Positions 26,382-35,622 are shown, counted from the first letter of the stretch. The stretch: DNA of 64,000 nucleotides from Sphingopyxis sp. HIX (GCF_001468285.1 NZ_LNSB01000004.1:1-64000), one strand, 5' to 3'. Made by a program: numbers and translations. Notes: generated by a model not told the origin, from the letters alone.

Positions 26382-28694
26382 ATGTTTGACGTGAAAAAAG
26401 TATCGATCGAGTGGGGCGGTGAAACGCTGACCCTCGAAACGGGCAAGGTTGCCCGCCAGGCCGACGGCGCCGTGATGGCGACGCTGGGCGAAACGGTCGT
26501 CCTGTGCGCCGTGACCGCCGCGAAGTCGGTGAAGGACGGGCAGGACTTCTTCCCGCTCACCGTCCATTATCAGGAAAAATATTCGGCCGCCGGCCGCATC
26601 CCGGGCGGCTTCTTCAAGCGCGAACGCGGCGCGACCGAAAAGGAAACGCTCGTCAGCCGCCTGATCGACCGTCCGATCCGCCCGCTGTTCCCCGAAGGTT
26701 TCTACAACGAGATCAACGCCATTGCCCAGGTTCTGAGCTATGACGGCCACAACGAGCCCGACATCCTCGCGATGGTCGCCGCCTCGGCCGCGCTCACCAT
26801 CTCGGGCGTGCCCTTCATGGGTCCGATCGGCGCCGCGCGCGTCGGTTATGTCGATGGCGAATATATCCTGAACCCGACCGACGAACAGGTTGCCGAAGGC
26901 GACCTCGACCTCGTCGTCGCCGCCACTTACGACGCCGTGATGATGGTCGAATCCGAAGCGAACGAGCTGTCGGAAGAGATCATGCTCGGCGCCGTCCTGT
27001 TCGCGCACGACGCGTGCAAGGAAGTCGTCAAGGCGATCGTCAAGCTCGCCGAGCAGGCCGCCAAGGATCCGTGGGAAGTCGCCGCCGGCGACGACAATGC
27101 CGCGATCAAGGACAAGCTCAAGAAGCTGATCGGCAAGGACATCGCCGCCGCCTACAAGCTGACCGACAAGTCGGCCCGCTCGAACGCGCTCAACGAAGCG
27201 CGCGCGAAGGCGAAGGCACAGTTCGCCGAAGACGGCCTCAGCCCGCAGGAAGTCATGGCCGGCATCAAGCTGACCAAGAAGCTGGAAGCCGAAATCGTTC
27301 GCGGCGCCATCCTCAAGGACGGCAAGCGCATCGACGGCCGCACGACGACGCAGATCCGTCCGATCGTCGCCGAAACGCACTTCCTGCCCCGCGCGCATGG
27401 TTCGGCGCTGTTCACCCGCGGTGAAACGCAGACGATTGCTACGGCTACCCTCGGCACCAAGGAAAGCGAACAGATGGTCGATGGCCTCAACGGCCTGTCG
27501 TACCAGAACTTTATGCTGCACTATAACTTCCCGCCCTATTCGGTCGGCGAAGTCGGCCGCTTCGGTGCGCCCGGCCGCCGCGAAGTCGGCCATGGCAAGC
27601 TCGCCTGGCGCGCGCTGCACCCCGTGCTGCCGACGAAGGAGGACTTCCCCTACACGATCCGCCTCACCAGCGACATCACCGAGTCGAACGGCTCATCGTC
27701 GATGGCGTCGGTCTGCGGCGGTTCGCTCGCGATGATGGACGCCGGCGTGCCGATCAAGCGCCCCGTCTCGGGCATCGCGATGGGCCTGATCCTCGAAGGC
27801 AAGGATTATGCGATCCTGTCGGACATCCTGGGCGACGAGGATCACCTCGGCGACATGGACTTCAAGGTCGCGGGCACGTCCGAGGGCATCACCACGATGC
27901 AGATGGACATCAAGATCGCGGGCATCACGCGCGAGATCTTCGAAGCCGCGCTGAACCAGGCGAAGGAAGGCCGCGCGCACATCCTCGGTGAAATGAACAA
28001 GGCGCTCGGCGAAACCCGCAGCGAATTGTCGGCGCACGCGCCGCGCATCGAGACGATGCAGATCGACAAGTCGAAGATCCGCGATGTCATCGGTACCGGC
28101 GGCAAGGTGATCCGCGAGATCGTCGCGACCACCGGCGCCAAGGTCGACATCGACGACGAAGGCGTGATCAAGATCTCGTCGAGCGACCTCGATCAGATCG
28201 AAGCCGCGCGCAAGTGGATCGCGGGCATCGTCGAGGAAGCCGAAGTCGGCAAGATCTATGACGGCAAGGTCGTCAACCTCGTCGATTTCGGTGCGTTCGT
28301 GAATTTCATGGGCGGCAAGGACGGTCTCGTCCACGTCAGCGAAATCAAGAACGAGCGTGTCGAGAAGGTCTCGGACGTCCTCGCCGAAGGCCAGGAAGTC
28401 AAGGTCAAGGTCCTCGAGATCGACCAGCGCGGCAAGGTCCGCCTGTCGATGCGCGTCGTCGACCAGGAAACCGGCGAAGAGCTGGAAGACACCCGCCCGG
28501 CGCGCGAACCCCGCGAACCGCGCGGCGATCGTGGCCCGCGCCGTGATGGCGACCGCGACCGGGGCCCCCGCCGCGACGGCGGCCGCGGCGATCGTGGCCC
28601 GCGCCGCGATGGCGACCGTGATCGCGGTCCGCGCCGCGAGCGCAACGACGGTCCCGACGACCAGGGCCATGTGCCCGACTTCCTGAAGGACTAA
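26382..28694 (+). CDS. pnp: Polyribonucleotide nucleotidyltransferase (PNPase)
   Basis: PNPase, 770 residues, the phosphorolytic 3'-5' exoribonuclease and degradosome component. Domains in order: RNase PH 1 (about 10-145, [15 protein letters not shown]), an alpha-helical linker, RNase PH 2 (about 310-460, [11 protein letters not shown] and [21 protein letters not shown]), KH (about 555-610, [15 protein letters not shown]) and S1 (from 622, [18 protein letters not shown]). The last 65 residues (from about 705) are a basic/acidic tail of about 10-residue repeats ([10 protein letters not shown]), possibly an RNA- or RNase E-contact region. The 5' leader contains GC-rich inverted sequence (26330-26370), which might allow autoregulation as known for E. 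coli pnp. Confidence 0.97.
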   Translation: MFDVKKVSIEWGGETLTLETGKVARQADGAVMATLGETVVLCAVTAAKSVKDGQDFFPLTVHYQEKYSAAGRIPGGFFKRERGATEKETLVSRLIDRPIRPLFPEGFYNEINAIAQVLSYDGHNEPDILAMVAASAALTISGVPFMGPIGAARVGYVDGEYILNPTDEQVAEGDLDLVVAATYDAVMMVESEANELSEEIMLGAVLFAHDACKEVVKAIVKLAEQAAKDPWEVAAGDDNAAIKDKLKKLIGKDIAAAYKLTDKSARSNALNEARAKAKAQFAEDGLSPQEVMAGIKLTKKLEAEIVRGAILKDGKRIDGRTTTQIRPIVAETHFLPRAHGSALFTRGETQTIATATLGTKESEQMVDGLNGLSYQNFMLHYNFPPYSVGEVGRFGAPGRREVGHGKLAWRALHPVLPTKEDFPYTIRLTSDITESNGSSSMASVCGGSLAMMDAGVPIKRPVSGIAMGLILEGKDYAILSDILGDEDHLGDMDFKVAGTSEGITTMQMDIKIAGITREIFEAALNQAKEGRAHILGEMNKALGETRSELSAHAPRIETMQIDKSKIRDVIGTGGKVIREIVATTGAKVDIDDEGVIKISSSDLDQIEAARKWIAGIVEEAEVGKIYDGKVVNLVDFGAFVNFMGGKDGLVHVSEIKNERVEKVSDVLAEGQEVKVKVLEIDQRGKVRLSMRVVDQETGEELEDTRPAREPREPRGDRGPRRDGDRDRGPRRDGGRGDRGPRRDGDRDRGPRRERNDGPDDQGHVPDFLKD

Positions 28695-28716
28695 GCGCTT
28701 CCACTATCGGAACAGG

Positions 28717-28745
28717 AAAGGGGCTGCTTCGGCAGCCCCTTTTTT
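28717..28745 (+). terminator. Rho-independent terminator of pnp
   Basis: A perfect 8-bp stem GGGGCTGC/GCAGCCCC with a UUCG tetraloop, flanked by AAA on the left and TTTTTT on the right, 23 bp after the pnp stop. Confidence 0.92.
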
Positions 28746-28761
28746 GCGCTCAGGACGGGAT

Positions 28762-29424
28762 TTATGGGACGGCTTGTCCGTCCCCACCCAACCGCCGCGC
28801 CGCATCCTCGCGGTATGGCGTCCAGTCGGTCGGGCACGTCTTCACCGCCTTCGGCACGCCCTGCATCCCCTCGGTCACCCAGCAATCGCCGTAGATCGAG
28901 CAATAGCAGGCGCGAATCTTCAGCTTCCAGCGCTCGCGGTTGAACGCGGTCCAGATCGCCTCATTCTCGGGCGTGCGCGGCAGGCCGATGAAGCGCAATT
29001 GCTCGCCCGGCCGCACCGCGACGCCGGTCGAGGGCGAGGTCGCGAAGGACAGGCGCTTGGCGTCGCCGCGGCAGCAGCTTTGCAGCAATGCGCCGGGGCT
29101 CGCGATCGCCTTGCCGCGATAGCGGATTTCGACCGGGCCCATGATCGCGGGGCCGACGCCATTGTTCGTCATCGACAGCGAGATATTCGCCTTGCCCTCG
29201 TCGTCGACATTGCTGGTGCCCAGGGTGACGAAGGGCATCACCCCGCCGGTCTGCATCTTCTGCGTCGCATCGGCCTGGACGAAGGCGAAATAGGCGAGCG
29301 CGAGCGACGCGATCAGCGCGGGCAACCCGATCAGGAAATGCGCCACGGTGATGAAGGGGAGATAGCGCAGCAGGCGGAGCGGAAAATCCGGGGATGGCGG
29401 AGCGGGCGGGGGTGTGTCGGTCAT
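28762..29424 (-). CDS. Single-span membrane protein of unknown function
   Basis: A 220-residue protein. A Pro-rich N-terminus is followed by a long hydrophobic region (about residues 22-50, FITVAHFLIGLPALIASLALAYFAFV) and a soluble, probably periplasmic domain with strand-like segments (FVTLGTSNVDDEGKANISLSM, GPAIMGPVEIRYRGKAI). Cys residues are clustered at LLQSCCRGD, RACYCSIYGDCW and KTCPTDW, suggesting disulfides. No family recognised. It reads against pnp, its stop lying 16 bp beyond the pnp terminator. Confidence 0.65.
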   Translation of the reverse strand: MTDTPPPAPPSPDFPLRLLRYLPFITVAHFLIGLPALIASLALAYFAFVQADATQKMQTGGVMPFVTLGTSNVDDEGKANISLSMTNNGVGPAIMGPVEIRYRGKAIASPGALLQSCCRGDAKRLSFATSPSTGVAVRPGEQLRFIGLPRTPENEAIWTAFNRERWKLKIRACYCSIYGDCWVTEGMQGVPKAVKTCPTDWTPYREDAARRLGGDGQAVP

Positions 29425-29477
29425 CGCGCCATGCTAGCGCCGCGCCGCCGCCTTTCCAATTACCTGTGGTTGAGCGA

Positions 29478-30473
29478 TCAGCCCGGTGTCGCTGGCGCCA
29501 GTTCGGCTTTCAGAAAGGCGACGATCTTCGGCCAGCTGTCGGCGCGCGCCGCGGCATTGCCCTCGGGGGTGCCGCCGCCGAAGCCCGTCCAGCGCTTCGC
29601 GTCCGCCGCGTCGGCGAAGGGGGCGCCCATCACGCCGTGCCCGGCATCCTTATAGCGCAGCACCAGCGGCGCCGCGGCGCCCTTCGCCTTCGCGCGCGCC
29701 ACGATCTGGTCGGTCATCGGGCAGCTCGGCCACAATTTTTCGGCCTCGCCGCAGACGAGCAGCAATTTGCCTTTGTAAGCCTCGACCGGGATGATCGCGG
29801 CGGGATTCTGGTCCAGCTCCTCGAGCCCGTTCACGAACACCGGCATCAGCCCGTCGCTTCCCGGCCGGCCCTTGTAGGCGAGGTGCGGCACCGGCTCGCC
29901 CTTTTCGCTCCACGACGAACTGAACGAGCCGAGCATGTAGTTTTCACCGGTCATTCCGTCCCAGACGACGCTCGACGGCATGCCGAGCGCGGCGGCGCGG
30001 AGGCCGGGGTAGCGGGTCGCGACGAGGAGGCCGGCCTCGCCGCCCTTCGAATAGCCGACGATGCCGATGCGGCCGGGATCGACCCCGGGCTGCTGCTTGA
30101 GCCAGTCGAGCCCCTTGTAGAAATCCTCGAGCGGGATGTTCTTGAGCTTCGCCGATTTGCCCGGCGCATTGTGATAGGCGAGATGGAGCGTCGTGAAGCC
30201 TTCGGCCTGCAGCGCCACCGCCTGCGCGCGGACGTCCTTGCCCAGTCCGCCCTCGGAGCCGCCGAGCAGCAGGATCGCGGGGTGCAGGCCCGGACCGCCG
30301 GCGGGGTAGAAATTGGCGAGGATGCCGTCCGCGGCGATGCGCTGTCCGGTCGGGCCCGCCTCGACGACCGTGGCGGGCTTGGGGTCGGCGGTCAGCATAT
30401 AGGCGAAGCCGCCCCCGCCGCCGACGACGAGCGTGCCCAGCACGCCCAAAACGATCTTCCATCTCAATTTCAC
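29478..30473 (-). CDS. Alpha/beta hydrolase of the BAAT C-terminal/dienelactone hydrolase type
   Basis: A 331-residue protein with one N-terminal membrane anchor (residues about 6-25, IVLGVLGTLVVGGGGGFAYM) and an alpha/beta hydrolase body. The nucleophile elbow is GIVGYSKGGEAGL (Ser about 147) and the late His is in YKDAGHGVMGAP. The architecture and LWPS segment recall the C-terminal domain of bile acid-CoA:amino acid N-acyltransferase/acyl-CoA thioesterase proteins, but the usual acidic residue before LWPS reads CGEAEKLWPS, leaving the acid member of the triad unclear. Substrate unknown; probably an envelope thioesterase or esterase. Confidence 0.8.
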   Translation of the reverse strand: MKLRWKIVLGVLGTLVVGGGGGFAYMLTADPKPATVVEAGPTGQRIAADGILANFYPAGGPGLHPAILLLGGSEGGLGKDVRAQAVALQAEGFTTLHLAYHNAPGKSAKLKNIPLEDFYKGLDWLKQQPGVDPGRIGIVGYSKGGEAGLLVATRYPGLRAAALGMPSSVVWDGMTGENYMLGSFSSSWSEKGEPVPHLAYKGRPGSDGLMPVFVNGLEELDQNPAAIIPVEAYKGKLLLVCGEAEKLWPSCPMTDQIVARAKAKGAAAPLVLRYKDAGHGVMGAPFADAADAKRWTGFGGGTPEGNAAARADSWPKIVAFLKAELAPATPG

Positions 30474-30539
30474 GGGCCGCCCTCCCTATTGCTGTATTAT
30501 TACTATAGTACAGCGCGGCGGATGGCCAGCCCGAAAATG

Positions 30540-30566
30540 AAAGGGGCCGCGCGGTGCGGCCCCTTT
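30540..30566 (-). terminator. Rho-independent terminator of the ArsR-SRPBCC operon
   Basis: On the minus strand, AAAGGGGCCGC and GCGGCCCCTTT pair around a GC-rich loop and end in TTT, 21 bp beyond the SRPBCC stop. The stem is near-symmetric, so it could also work on the plus strand. Confidence 0.75.
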
Positions 30567-30587
30567 GCCATTTCCTGCGCTTCCCGC

Positions 30588-31121
30588 TCAGTTCGCGAAG
30601 CGTTCGGTGTAATCGGCGCGTAGCTGGAGCCAATTGTCCCAGTGCGGCGCGGGGGTGGTTCCGCGCAGCCGCGCCTCGAGCACGTCGACATGCGCGTGCC
30701 AGCCCGCGCTGACGTTGAGACGGACGGTGAGGTCCTCGATCCGCTTGTGGACGATCGTCAGCAGCACGTCGTCGCCGCGTTCCTCGAGCCGGAAGGTGAC
30801 GCCGCCGGTGCTGCCCCAGCTGATCGACAGGCTGTGCGGCGGCGCGATCGCGGTGACTTCGCACGTCATGCGATGTTCGGTGTCCATGCCCTCGGGCCGC
30901 GCGCCCGGCGGGTCGGTCAGTTCGTCGTTGCGCCAGACGAACTCGACCGGCGCGCCGACCTGTTCCTCCATCGCGCCCGCGGCGAGCCACTGACGGCGCA
31001 GTTCGCCGTCGGTGAGATAGGCCCAGACGCGCTCGATCGGGCCGGGGAGCAGGCGCTGGAGCGTCAGCGTCGCGGGTTCGGTGAGCATGCCGTAATTGTC
31101 GTCGGCCAGTATCGCGGTCAT
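30588..31121 (-). CDS. SRPBCC (AHSA1-like) family protein
   Basis: A 177-residue START-like ligand-binding protein of the AHSA1/SRPBCC type: LTLQRLLPGPIERVWAYLTDGELRRQWLAAG at the N-terminus and GWHAHVDVLEARLRG near the C-terminus are the recognisable ends of the helix-grip fold. Such proteins are commonly paired with ArsR repressors and may bind a small hydrophobic effector. The ATG at 31121 has GGAG upstream and overlaps the ArsR stop by 4 nt; a longer frame to 31283 is out of register with the family. Confidence 0.88.
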   Translation of the reverse strand: MTAILADDNYGMLTEPATLTLQRLLPGPIERVWAYLTDGELRRQWLAAGAMEEQVGAPVEFVWRNDELTDPPGARPEGMDTEHRMTCEVTAIAPPHSLSISWGSTGGVTFRLEERGDDVLLTIVHKRIEDLTVRLNVSAGWHAHVDVLEARLRGTTPAPHWDNWLQLRADYTERFAN

Positions 31122-31498
31122 TTCTCTTCTCCTTCTTTCCCGGGGAGGGGTTTCTTCGGCGGGGGTGGGGCGTCCTCGGCGCGCAGCAGCGCTTCGAGGG
31201 TGTCGAGGCGGCCGGTCCAGAAGCGGCGATAGACGCCGAGCCACTGGTCGGCGCTCATCAGCGGCGCGGGATCGAGGCTGCACATATGCGTGCGCCCGCG
31301 CACCTCGCGGCGTACCAGCCCGGCGCGTTCGAGCATCTTGATATGCTTCGACGCCGCGGCGAGCGACATGGCGAAAGGCTCGGCGAGCTCGCCGACGCTG
31401 CGCTCGCCGGCGGCGAGTTCGCCGAGCATCGCGCGCCGCGTCGCATCGCCGAGCGCGTGGAAGATCGTATCGAGGGTGTGCGAATCATGTTCAACCAT
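31118..31498 (-). CDS. ArsR-family transcriptional repressor
   Basis: A 126-residue winged-helix regulator. The DNA-binding core is clear: LDTIFHALGDATRRAMLGELAAGERSVGELAEPFAMSLAAASKHIKMLERAGLVRREVRGR in outline, with recognition helix SLAAASKHIKML. No metal-binding Cys pair (CVC) is present, so it belongs to the non-metal ArsR group found with SRPBCC proteins. It overlaps the SRPBCC gene by 4 nt. Two matching operator-like palindromes lie at its start codon and 39 bp upstream, so autoregulation and control of the divergent TonB receptor gene are likely. A longer frame to 31633 would run through both operators and is rejected. Confidence 0.9.
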   Translation of the reverse strand: MVEHDSHTLDTIFHALGDATRRAMLGELAAGERSVGELAEPFAMSLAAASKHIKMLERAGLVRREVRGRTHMCSLDPAPLMSADQWLGVYRRFWTGRLDTLEALLRAEDAPPPPKKPLPGKEGEEK

Positions 31499-31506
31499 GT
31501 GGTTTA
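31491..31506. promoter_or_regulatory. ArsR operator 1, overlapping the arsR start codon
   Basis: TCAACC-ATGT-GGTTTA, a near copy of the perfect palindrome 39 bp away. It covers the ArsR start codon, as expected for tight autorepression. Confidence 0.55.
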
Positions 31507-31529
31507 ATATGACGGGCTTCAAAATATTG

Positions 31530-31545
31530 TCAACCCATCGGTTGA
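31530..31545. promoter_or_regulatory. ArsR operator 2
   Basis: TCAACC-CATC-GGTTGA, perfect 6-bp arms with a 4-bp spacer. It sits between the ArsR start and the divergent TonB receptor gene, in an AT-richer stretch likely to hold both promoters. Confidence 0.6.
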
Positions 31546-31648
31546 ATATCCGGCCGCGCGAACGAACTCCAGCTGATCGACGCATTTGTTGACAATGTGT
31601 CGCAATAGCGATTAGGGCGCCCGCAACGTCCAAGCATCGGGGGTGACA

Positions 31649-33703
31649 ATGAAATTTCGGAACGGCTTTCTCGCGAGCGGCTGCGCGCTGCTGGCTCTAT
31701 CGTCGCAAATGGCGCGCGCTGAAGAGGGCGAGGCCGATGCCGGCGAAGAGATCGTCGTCGTCGGCGCGCTGACCGATGTCGAAATCGACCGCGAGGAAAT
31801 CGAGATCATCCAGGCCAACGACCTGGCCGACCTGTTCCGCCAGGTCCCGTCGGTCAGCGTCGGTGGCGGGGTCGGGCTGGCGCAGAAAATCTATGTCCGC
31901 GGACTCGAGGATTCGCTGCTCAACGTCACCATCGACGGTGCGCCGCAGCGCGGGACGCTGTTCCACCATATCGGGCGCGTCACGATCGAGCCCGAACTGC
32001 TCGAGACGGTCGATGTGCAGGCGGGGCCGGGCGAGGCGACCGCGGGCTTCGGCGCGGTCGGCGGTGCGATCCGCTTTCGCACGCGCGATGCGGTCGACAT
32101 GCTGCAGGACGGCCGCAATATCGGCGGCATCGCCAAGGCGGGCTGGTTCAGCAACGACGGCTACAAGCTGTCGGGCACGCTCTACGGCCGCATCGCGGGC
32201 GATGTCGGCATCCTCGCCTCCTATGTCCATGTGAACCGCGATCCCTATCAGGACGGCGACGGCGTGACCCAGCTGGCGACGGGCGCTAAGCAGAATCTGG
32301 GCTTCGTCAAGATCGGCGGCGAGCTGGGCGGCGGGCATCGCATCACCGCGAGCTACGAGCATCGCCGCGAGAGCGGGCGGTTCGGCCAGCGGCCCAACTG
32401 GCCCGTGCTGGCCGGCGCGCGGCTGTTCCCGGTCAAGGGCAAGCGCCAGACCGCGGTGCTCAACTATGGCTATGAAGCGAGCGACGCCGTCGGCATCGAG
32501 GCGACGGGTTACTGGACGCGCACCAATTTCAGTCAGGACCGCTTCGACCGCTGGGGGCTCTACGGCGCCGAGATCGAGACCTGGGGCTTCGACGCGCGCG
32601 CCAATCTTTCGATCGCCAACCATGATATCACGGTGGGCGCCGAGCATCGCCGCGACCGCGTCAACAGCGCCTATCTGGCCGATCCCGCGATGTGGCAGCC
32701 CTGGGCCTGGGACCCCGCCATCGGTAGCTTCACCGAAAAGGGATCGCTGATGGGGGTCTATGTCCAGGATCATTGGCGCGTAATCGATCCGCTGCTGATC
32801 AGCTTCGGTGCGCGCTTCGACGCCTATGACCTCGACCAGACGACCTATCGCACCGGCACCAACAGCGAGGGGCTGAGCTTCAACGCCGGCGCCCAGTTCG
32901 AGGTCTTCCCTGGGCTGACGCTCAATGCCGGCTATGCCGAGGCGTTTCGCGGCAAGGAGATCGGCGACGCCTTCACGCTCGAAAAGCGTCCCGGCCGCCT
33001 GTCGCTGTCGCCGACTTTGCGTCCCGAAAAGGTCGACAATGTCGAGGGCGGGGTGAAATATGACGCGGGCGGCTTCACCGCCTCGGCGGTCTATTACGAA
33101 ATGCGCATTCGCGACGTCATCCTCGACCAACTCGGCCGCAACGCCGCACAGCCGGTCCAGGACGCGGTGTTTTACGAGAATGTCGGCAAGTTCAAGACCA
33201 GGGGGGTCGAACTGCGCGCCGGCTATCGTACCGGCCCGTTCAGCGTCGACGCTTATTATAATCACTATGATTCGCGCCTGAACGGCAACCGGATCGAGGG
33301 CTATGAGCATATCGCGCTCGGCAATTCGCTGGGCGACAATTGGGCGGTCACCGTCGGTTTCGAGCCCACCGACACGATCAATCTCCGCGCCAGCCTGACG
33401 CGCTTCGAGGATCTGAACGATATCGAGGTGCTGTTCCGCGAAAGCCAGCTGGGCTTCATCGATGGCACACGCCTCATCGACAAGCCCGGCTATACGACGG
33501 TCGACCTGTTCGCGAGCTGGCGCCCGCTGGGGACCGACATGGTCGAGCTGCAGGCGGCGGTCTATAATCTGTTCGACCAGCGCTATATCGCGCACGCCAG
33601 CACCGCCGATTACGGCCAGCTCGGCCTGCCCGACTATGCGATCGTGTCGGGCCTGCCCGAACCCGGCCGGAACATCCGCCTGACCGCCGCCTTCCGCTTC
33701 TGA
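31649..33703 (+). CDS. TonB-dependent outer-membrane receptor (heme/siderophore type)
   Basis: A 684-residue receptor that imports an iron compound across the outer membrane using TonB energy. It has a signal peptide (FLASGCALLALSSQMARA), a TonB-box-like EEIVVVGA near residue 34, a plug domain (DLADLFRQVPSVSVGGG, KIYVRGLEDSLLNVTIDGAPQ, GFGAVGGAIRFRTRDA) and a 22-strand-type barrel ending in terminal Phe. The plug resembles heme/hemoglobin receptors, but the substrate is not certain. ATG 31649 has GGGGG upstream; a GTG at 31643 is possible. Its stop overlaps a PepSY gene start. The divergent ArsR operators may control it. Confidence 0.9.
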   Translation: MKFRNGFLASGCALLALSSQMARAEEGEADAGEEIVVVGALTDVEIDREEIEIIQANDLADLFRQVPSVSVGGGVGLAQKIYVRGLEDSLLNVTIDGAPQRGTLFHHIGRVTIEPELLETVDVQAGPGEATAGFGAVGGAIRFRTRDAVDMLQDGRNIGGIAKAGWFSNDGYKLSGTLYGRIAGDVGILASYVHVNRDPYQDGDGVTQLATGAKQNLGFVKIGGELGGGHRITASYEHRRESGRFGQRPNWPVLAGARLFPVKGKRQTAVLNYGYEASDAVGIEATGYWTRTNFSQDRFDRWGLYGAEIETWGFDARANLSIANHDITVGAEHRRDRVNSAYLADPAMWQPWAWDPAIGSFTEKGSLMGVYVQDHWRVIDPLLISFGARFDAYDLDQTTYRTGTNSEGLSFNAGAQFEVFPGLTLNAGYAEAFRGKEIGDAFTLEKRPGRLSLSPTLRPEKVDNVEGGVKYDAGGFTASAVYYEMRIRDVILDQLGRNAAQPVQDAVFYENVGKFKTRGVELRAGYRTGPFSVDAYYNHYDSRLNGNRIEGYEHIALGNSLGDNWAVTVGFEPTDTINLRASLTRFEDLNDIEVLFRESQLGFIDGTRLIDKPGYTTVDLFASWRPLGTDMVELQAAVYNLFDQRYIAHASTADYGQLGLPDYAIVSGLPEPGRNIRLTAAFRF

Positions 33704-34824
33704 TGGCAGGCGCGGCGGCTCCGCGCCGGCCGCGCCGCGGCCTGAAGCTGTGGCACCGCTGGTTCGGGCTGCTCGCGGCGCTGTGGCTCGCGCTGCTCGC
33801 GGTCACGGGCGTCGCGATCACCTTTTACGAGGAGATCGACCGCGCACTGAACGCCGACTGGCGGTCGGTGCCGGCCTCCGGCGCGGCGCCGGCGCCGCTC
33901 GACGCCGCGGTCGCGGCGGCCGCGCGCGCGCTGCCGGGCTTCGCCCCCAGCATGATCGAGCTGCCCGGCCATGCCGGCGATACGCTGTGGATGATGGGCC
34001 GCGCGCCGGGTTCGGGGATCGCGGGACCGGTGCAGGTCTTTTCCGACCCGCGCGACGGCAGCCTGCTCGGCTGGCGCGAGAGCGGCCGCGTCGCGCTCGA
34101 CCGGCGACATGTCATGGACATCCTCTACGGCCTCCACATCGACCTGCTCGCCGGGCCGTGGATGATGTGGTTCTTCGGCCTCGTCTCGCTGCTGTGGGCG
34201 ATCGACCATGGCATCGCGATCGCGCTGGCCTTTCCGCGCGGCGCGCACTGGATCCGCTCCTTTCGCATCGCGGGGCGGCGCGCGAGCCTGAAGCGCCTGT
34301 TCGATTCGCACCGCGCCTGGGGCCTGTGGTTCGCGCCGGTAACGCTGGTGCTGGCGGTGACCGGGGTGACGCTGACGTGGGACGAGGACAGCCGCCACGC
34401 CGTCGGCCTGCTCTCGCCGGTGACCGGGCGGCTGCACGAAAGCATGGCCGACGTCCCCGAAACGCCGCCGGTGCTGGGGATCGAGGCGGCGCTGGCGCGC
34501 GCGGTGGGGACGGCGCGTGCGCGGGTGCACAGCGTGCGGCTGTTCCCCGATCACGGCGTCTATGCCGTGCGCACCTACGACCCGCGCGACCGCGACGACC
34601 AGGGGCGGCTGTGGCATTATGTCGCGATGGACGACGGGCGCATCGTCGGGACGCGCCACGACAATGGCACGACCGCGGGGGACGAATTCTTCGCCTGGCA
34701 ATATCCGCTCCATTCGGGAAAGGCGTTCGGGCTGGCGGGGCGACTGGCGATCCTCGCCGGCGGCGCGGTCACGCTCTGGCTGTGCTGGAGCGGGGTGATG
34801 CTGTGGTGGCGCCGGCGGCGATAA
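33703..34824 (+). CDS. PepSY-associated TM protein (PiuB-like)
   Basis: A 373-residue inner-membrane protein with about four helices: LKLWHRWFGLLAALWLALLAVTGVAITFYEEID at the N-terminus, a second pair at about residues 140-180 and 205-230, and a C-terminal helix (LAILAGGAVTLWLCWSGVMLWW). It has conserved His residues in the helices (KLWHRW, YGLHIDLLAG, FDSHRAWGLW) and periplasmic PepSY-like segments. The family accompanies TonB receptors and is thought to handle iron reduction or release. The ATG shares one base with the receptor stop. Confidence 0.88.
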   Translation: MAGAAAPRRPRRGLKLWHRWFGLLAALWLALLAVTGVAITFYEEIDRALNADWRSVPASGAAPAPLDAAVAAAARALPGFAPSMIELPGHAGDTLWMMGRAPGSGIAGPVQVFSDPRDGSLLGWRESGRVALDRRHVMDILYGLHIDLLAGPWMMWFFGLVSLLWAIDHGIAIALAFPRGAHWIRSFRIAGRRASLKRLFDSHRAWGLWFAPVTLVLAVTGVTLTWDEDSRHAVGLLSPVTGRLHESMADVPETPPVLGIEAALARAVGTARARVHSVRLFPDHGVYAVRTYDPRDRDDQGRLWHYVAMDDGRIVGTRHDNGTTAGDEFFAWQYPLHSGKAFGLAGRLAILAGGAVTLWLCWSGVMLWWRRRR

Positions 34825-34852
34825 ACGGCTTTCGCGCCCGGCGCCGGCGCGG

Positions 34853-34858
34853 CATAAA
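34853..34858 (+). promoter_or_regulatory. Possible -10 box of cyclophilin gene
   Basis: CATAAA, 6 nt before the ATG at 34865; no Shine-Dalgarno lies between. Confidence 0.3.
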
Positions 34859-34864
34859 GGCGGC

Positions 34865-35560
34865 ATGATCAGCCTCCTCTTCGCGCTCGCCGCCGCCGCC
34901 CAGTCCCCGACCGTCCCGCCGCAGGCGACGCAGCTGCCGCCGTCGCCCGCCCCGATCCCGGCGCCGGTCACCCCGGTGGTCGAGGTCGACACGCGGCCTT
35001 ATGTGGCGCTGGTCACCGACCTCGGCACGATCACCGTGCGGCTGGAGGACAAGCGCGCGCCGGTCAGCGCGAAGAATTTCCTGCGCTACGTCGATTCGAA
35101 GCGGATGGACGGTTTCAGCTTCTATCGCACGACGAAGAGCTGGGGCCCGGCGAGCCAGCTGATCCAGGCGGGCAATCGCGGCGACGCGCGCAAAAATTAT
35201 CCGCAGATCGCGCACGAGCCGACCAACGTCACCGGCCTTTCGAACTGCAAGGGCGCGCTGGTGATGGCGCGGCTTTCGCCGGGCGACGCGACGACCGACT
35301 TCTTCCTGCTGCTGTCGGACATTCCCGGCTTCGATGCCGACCCGAGCCAGAGCGGCGACAATGCGGGCTTCGCGGTGTTCGGCGAACTGGTCGGTGGCGC
35401 CGACATCGCCGAGAAGATCTTCAACGCGCCGATCTCGCCGACGAAGGGCGAGGGGGTGATGGTGGGGCAGATCCTCGATCCGATGGTGACGATCAAGTCG
35501 GCGCGCCGCGTCGCTGCCCCCGCCGACGCCCCGAAAGGCTGTGTCGTCAAGGCGCCGTAA
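34865..35560 (+). CDS. Periplasmic peptidyl-prolyl cis-trans isomerase (cyclophilin type)
   Basis: A 231-residue exported PPIase. A short hydrophobic N-terminus (ISLLFALAAAAQS) acts as signal peptide, followed by a Pro-rich spacer and a cyclophilin domain: LVTDLGTITVRLEDKRAPVSAKNFLRYV, GFSFYRTTK, GALVMARLSPGDATTDFFLLLSD and GFAVFGELVGGADIAEKI. It should assist folding of outer-membrane proteins in the periplasm. The next gene is bamD of the outer-membrane assembly machine, a fitting neighbour. Confidence 0.9.
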   Translation: MISLLFALAAAAQSPTVPPQATQLPPSPAPIPAPVTPVVEVDTRPYVALVTDLGTITVRLEDKRAPVSAKNFLRYVDSKRMDGFSFYRTTKSWGPASQLIQAGNRGDARKNYPQIAHEPTNVTGLSNCKGALVMARLSPGDATTDFFLLLSDIPGFDADPSQSGDNAGFAVFGELVGGADIAEKIFNAPISPTKGEGVMVGQILDPMVTIKSARRVAAPADAPKGCVVKAP

Positions 35561-35588
35561 ATCCGCGCCCGCATCCCGATCATTTATT

Positions 35589-35616
35589 TTGCGTTCATGC
35601 GCGCTGTGGCTATACC
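35589..35616 (+). promoter_or_regulatory. Putative bamD promoter (leaderless arrangement)
   Basis: TTGCGT at 35589-35594 and TATACC at 35611-35616, 16 bp apart. The -10 box ends 6 nt before the bamD ATG, so the transcript would start at the start codon. Confidence 0.4.
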
Positions 35617-35622
35617 GCGCGC

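Noticed and set aside
31499..31633. Longer ArsR start at 31633
   Set aside because: It would translate through two operator-like palindromes and lacks family similarity; the family begins at the ATG at 31498.
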